Source: Campylobacter gracilis (GTDB lineage: Bacteria > Campylobacterota > Campylobacteria > Campylobacterales > Campylobacteraceae). Taken from it: DNA of 64,000 bases. The stretch is from contig NZ_CP012196.1 in assembly GCF_001190745.1 (NCBI RefSeq), positions 1-64,000 of the forward strand, read 5' to 3'. Both the position numbers and the translations under genes were made by a program. The notes under the pieces are model-generated. The model saw nothing but the letters and a program-made list of their open reading frames with translations, had not been told where the DNA came from and ran no database searches. This document shows positions 63,786 through 64,000 of this stretch, piece after piece. Position 1 is the first letter of the stretch. Every line of letters starts with the position of its first letter.

Positions 63786-64000
63786 ATGAGTGAAATTTTA
63801 GATATGGCACGAGAGGTGCTAAGGCTCGAAGGGGCGGAGCTTTTGCGGCATGCGGATCTTATCGGCGGCGAAATTGAGCGAGCCGTAAGCTTGATCCTAG
63901 CTTGCAAAGGCAAGGTAATCGTCACCGGCGTGGGTAAGAGCGGCCACATAGGCGTTAAGATCGCTGCGACGCTTGCCAGTACCGGCACGCCGTCGTTTTT
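63786..64000 (+). CDS. kdsD: Arabinose-5-phosphate isomerase KdsD/KpsF (5' part, cut by the window end)
   Basis: The visible 71 residues, MSEILDMAREVLRLEGAELLRHADLIGGEIERAVSLIL, then KVIVTGVGKSGHIGVKIAATLASTGTPSF, are the N-terminus of a SIS-domain sugar-phosphate isomerase. The enzyme converts ribulose-5-phosphate to arabinose-5-phosphate, the first step to Kdo for lipooligosaccharide. G-V-G-K-S-G-H-I-G is the SIS signature. The CBS domains usual at the C-terminus lie beyond the window. The start follows GAAGG. Confidence 0.88.
   Translation, partial: MSEILDMAREVLRLEGAELLRHADLIGGEIERAVSLILACKGKVIVTGVGKSGHIGVKIAATLASTGTPSF

Overview
The window looks like the replication-origin region of a Campylobacter chromosome. 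It opens exactly at the first base of dnaA and runs dnaA-dnaN-gyrB. Typical Campylobacterota genes follow: a CjaA-like cysteine-binding lipoprotein with its ABC transporter, a CSxCH monoheme cytochrome paired with a TMAO/DMSO reductase (twice), RNase J behind ksgA, and moaC followed by a DUF493 gene. Base composition is well above that of C. jejuni (mid-40s percent GC by eye). AT-rich palindromes of the AAATTTTAAAATTT kind are scattered between genes. This suits one of the GC-richer oral species; C. gracilis is my best guess, but the species is inferred and not proven by the sequence.

Layout. 1-10.4 kb: dnaA, oriC-like boxes, dnaN, gyrB, a degenerate GGDEF/EAL membrane protein, queF, an HD-domain protein, the SRP RNA gene (minus strand, 7928-8035), a small acidic protein and typA with a strong terminator. 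10.5-14.4 kb: a HAD hydrolase, two tandem orphan amino-acid-binding proteins and an ankyrin-like lipoprotein. 14.8-27.9 kb: a respiratory region. A Crp/Fnr regulator is divergent from a cytochrome c/molybdopterin reductase pair, with a 28-bp dyad centred at -41.5 of the predicted promoter. A second cytochrome/reductase pair 6 kb on is led by a DsbB-like membrane protein that has lost the CxxC cysteines. Between them lie tpx, a TM2 protein, a DUF805 protein, hutX and a SUKH-like pseudogene. 28.3-38.8 kb: an NSS transporter, a CorC/HlyC-type CBS protein, an M48 lipoprotein protease, a moaC operon with a probable small RNA just upstream, and small stress- or calcium-related proteins. 39.2-47.1 kb: DUF3737, a MalY-type C-S lyase, DUF3137, a repeat protein with a broken paralogue, and a heavily decayed DUF4299-like pseudogene. 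47.2-51.7 kb: a complete polar amino-acid ABC transporter and a DASS anion transporter. 52.1-52.9 kb: an outer-membrane barrel gene whose promoter carries G11 next to the -10 box, so it is probably phase variable. 53.7-64 kb: purB, an RluA-type synthase with a large insertion, a foreign-looking gene fragment, rlmN, an MTAN-like protein, hisF with a repeat-rich insertion, ksgA, rnj with a long low-complexity head, and the start of kdsD/kpsF.

How the genes fit together. The front is replication and tRNA-modification housekeeping. The middle is anaerobic respiration on S- or N-oxides with molybdenum enzymes, with moaC, heme trafficking (hutX) and peroxide defence (tpx) in support. The two ABC/SBP groups and the DASS and NSS carriers suit a sugar-independent organism living on amino acids and organic acids. 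Several conserved proteins (HisF, RluA, RNase J, the TM2 protein) carry low-complexity insertions or heads made of motifs that resemble the intergenic repeats.
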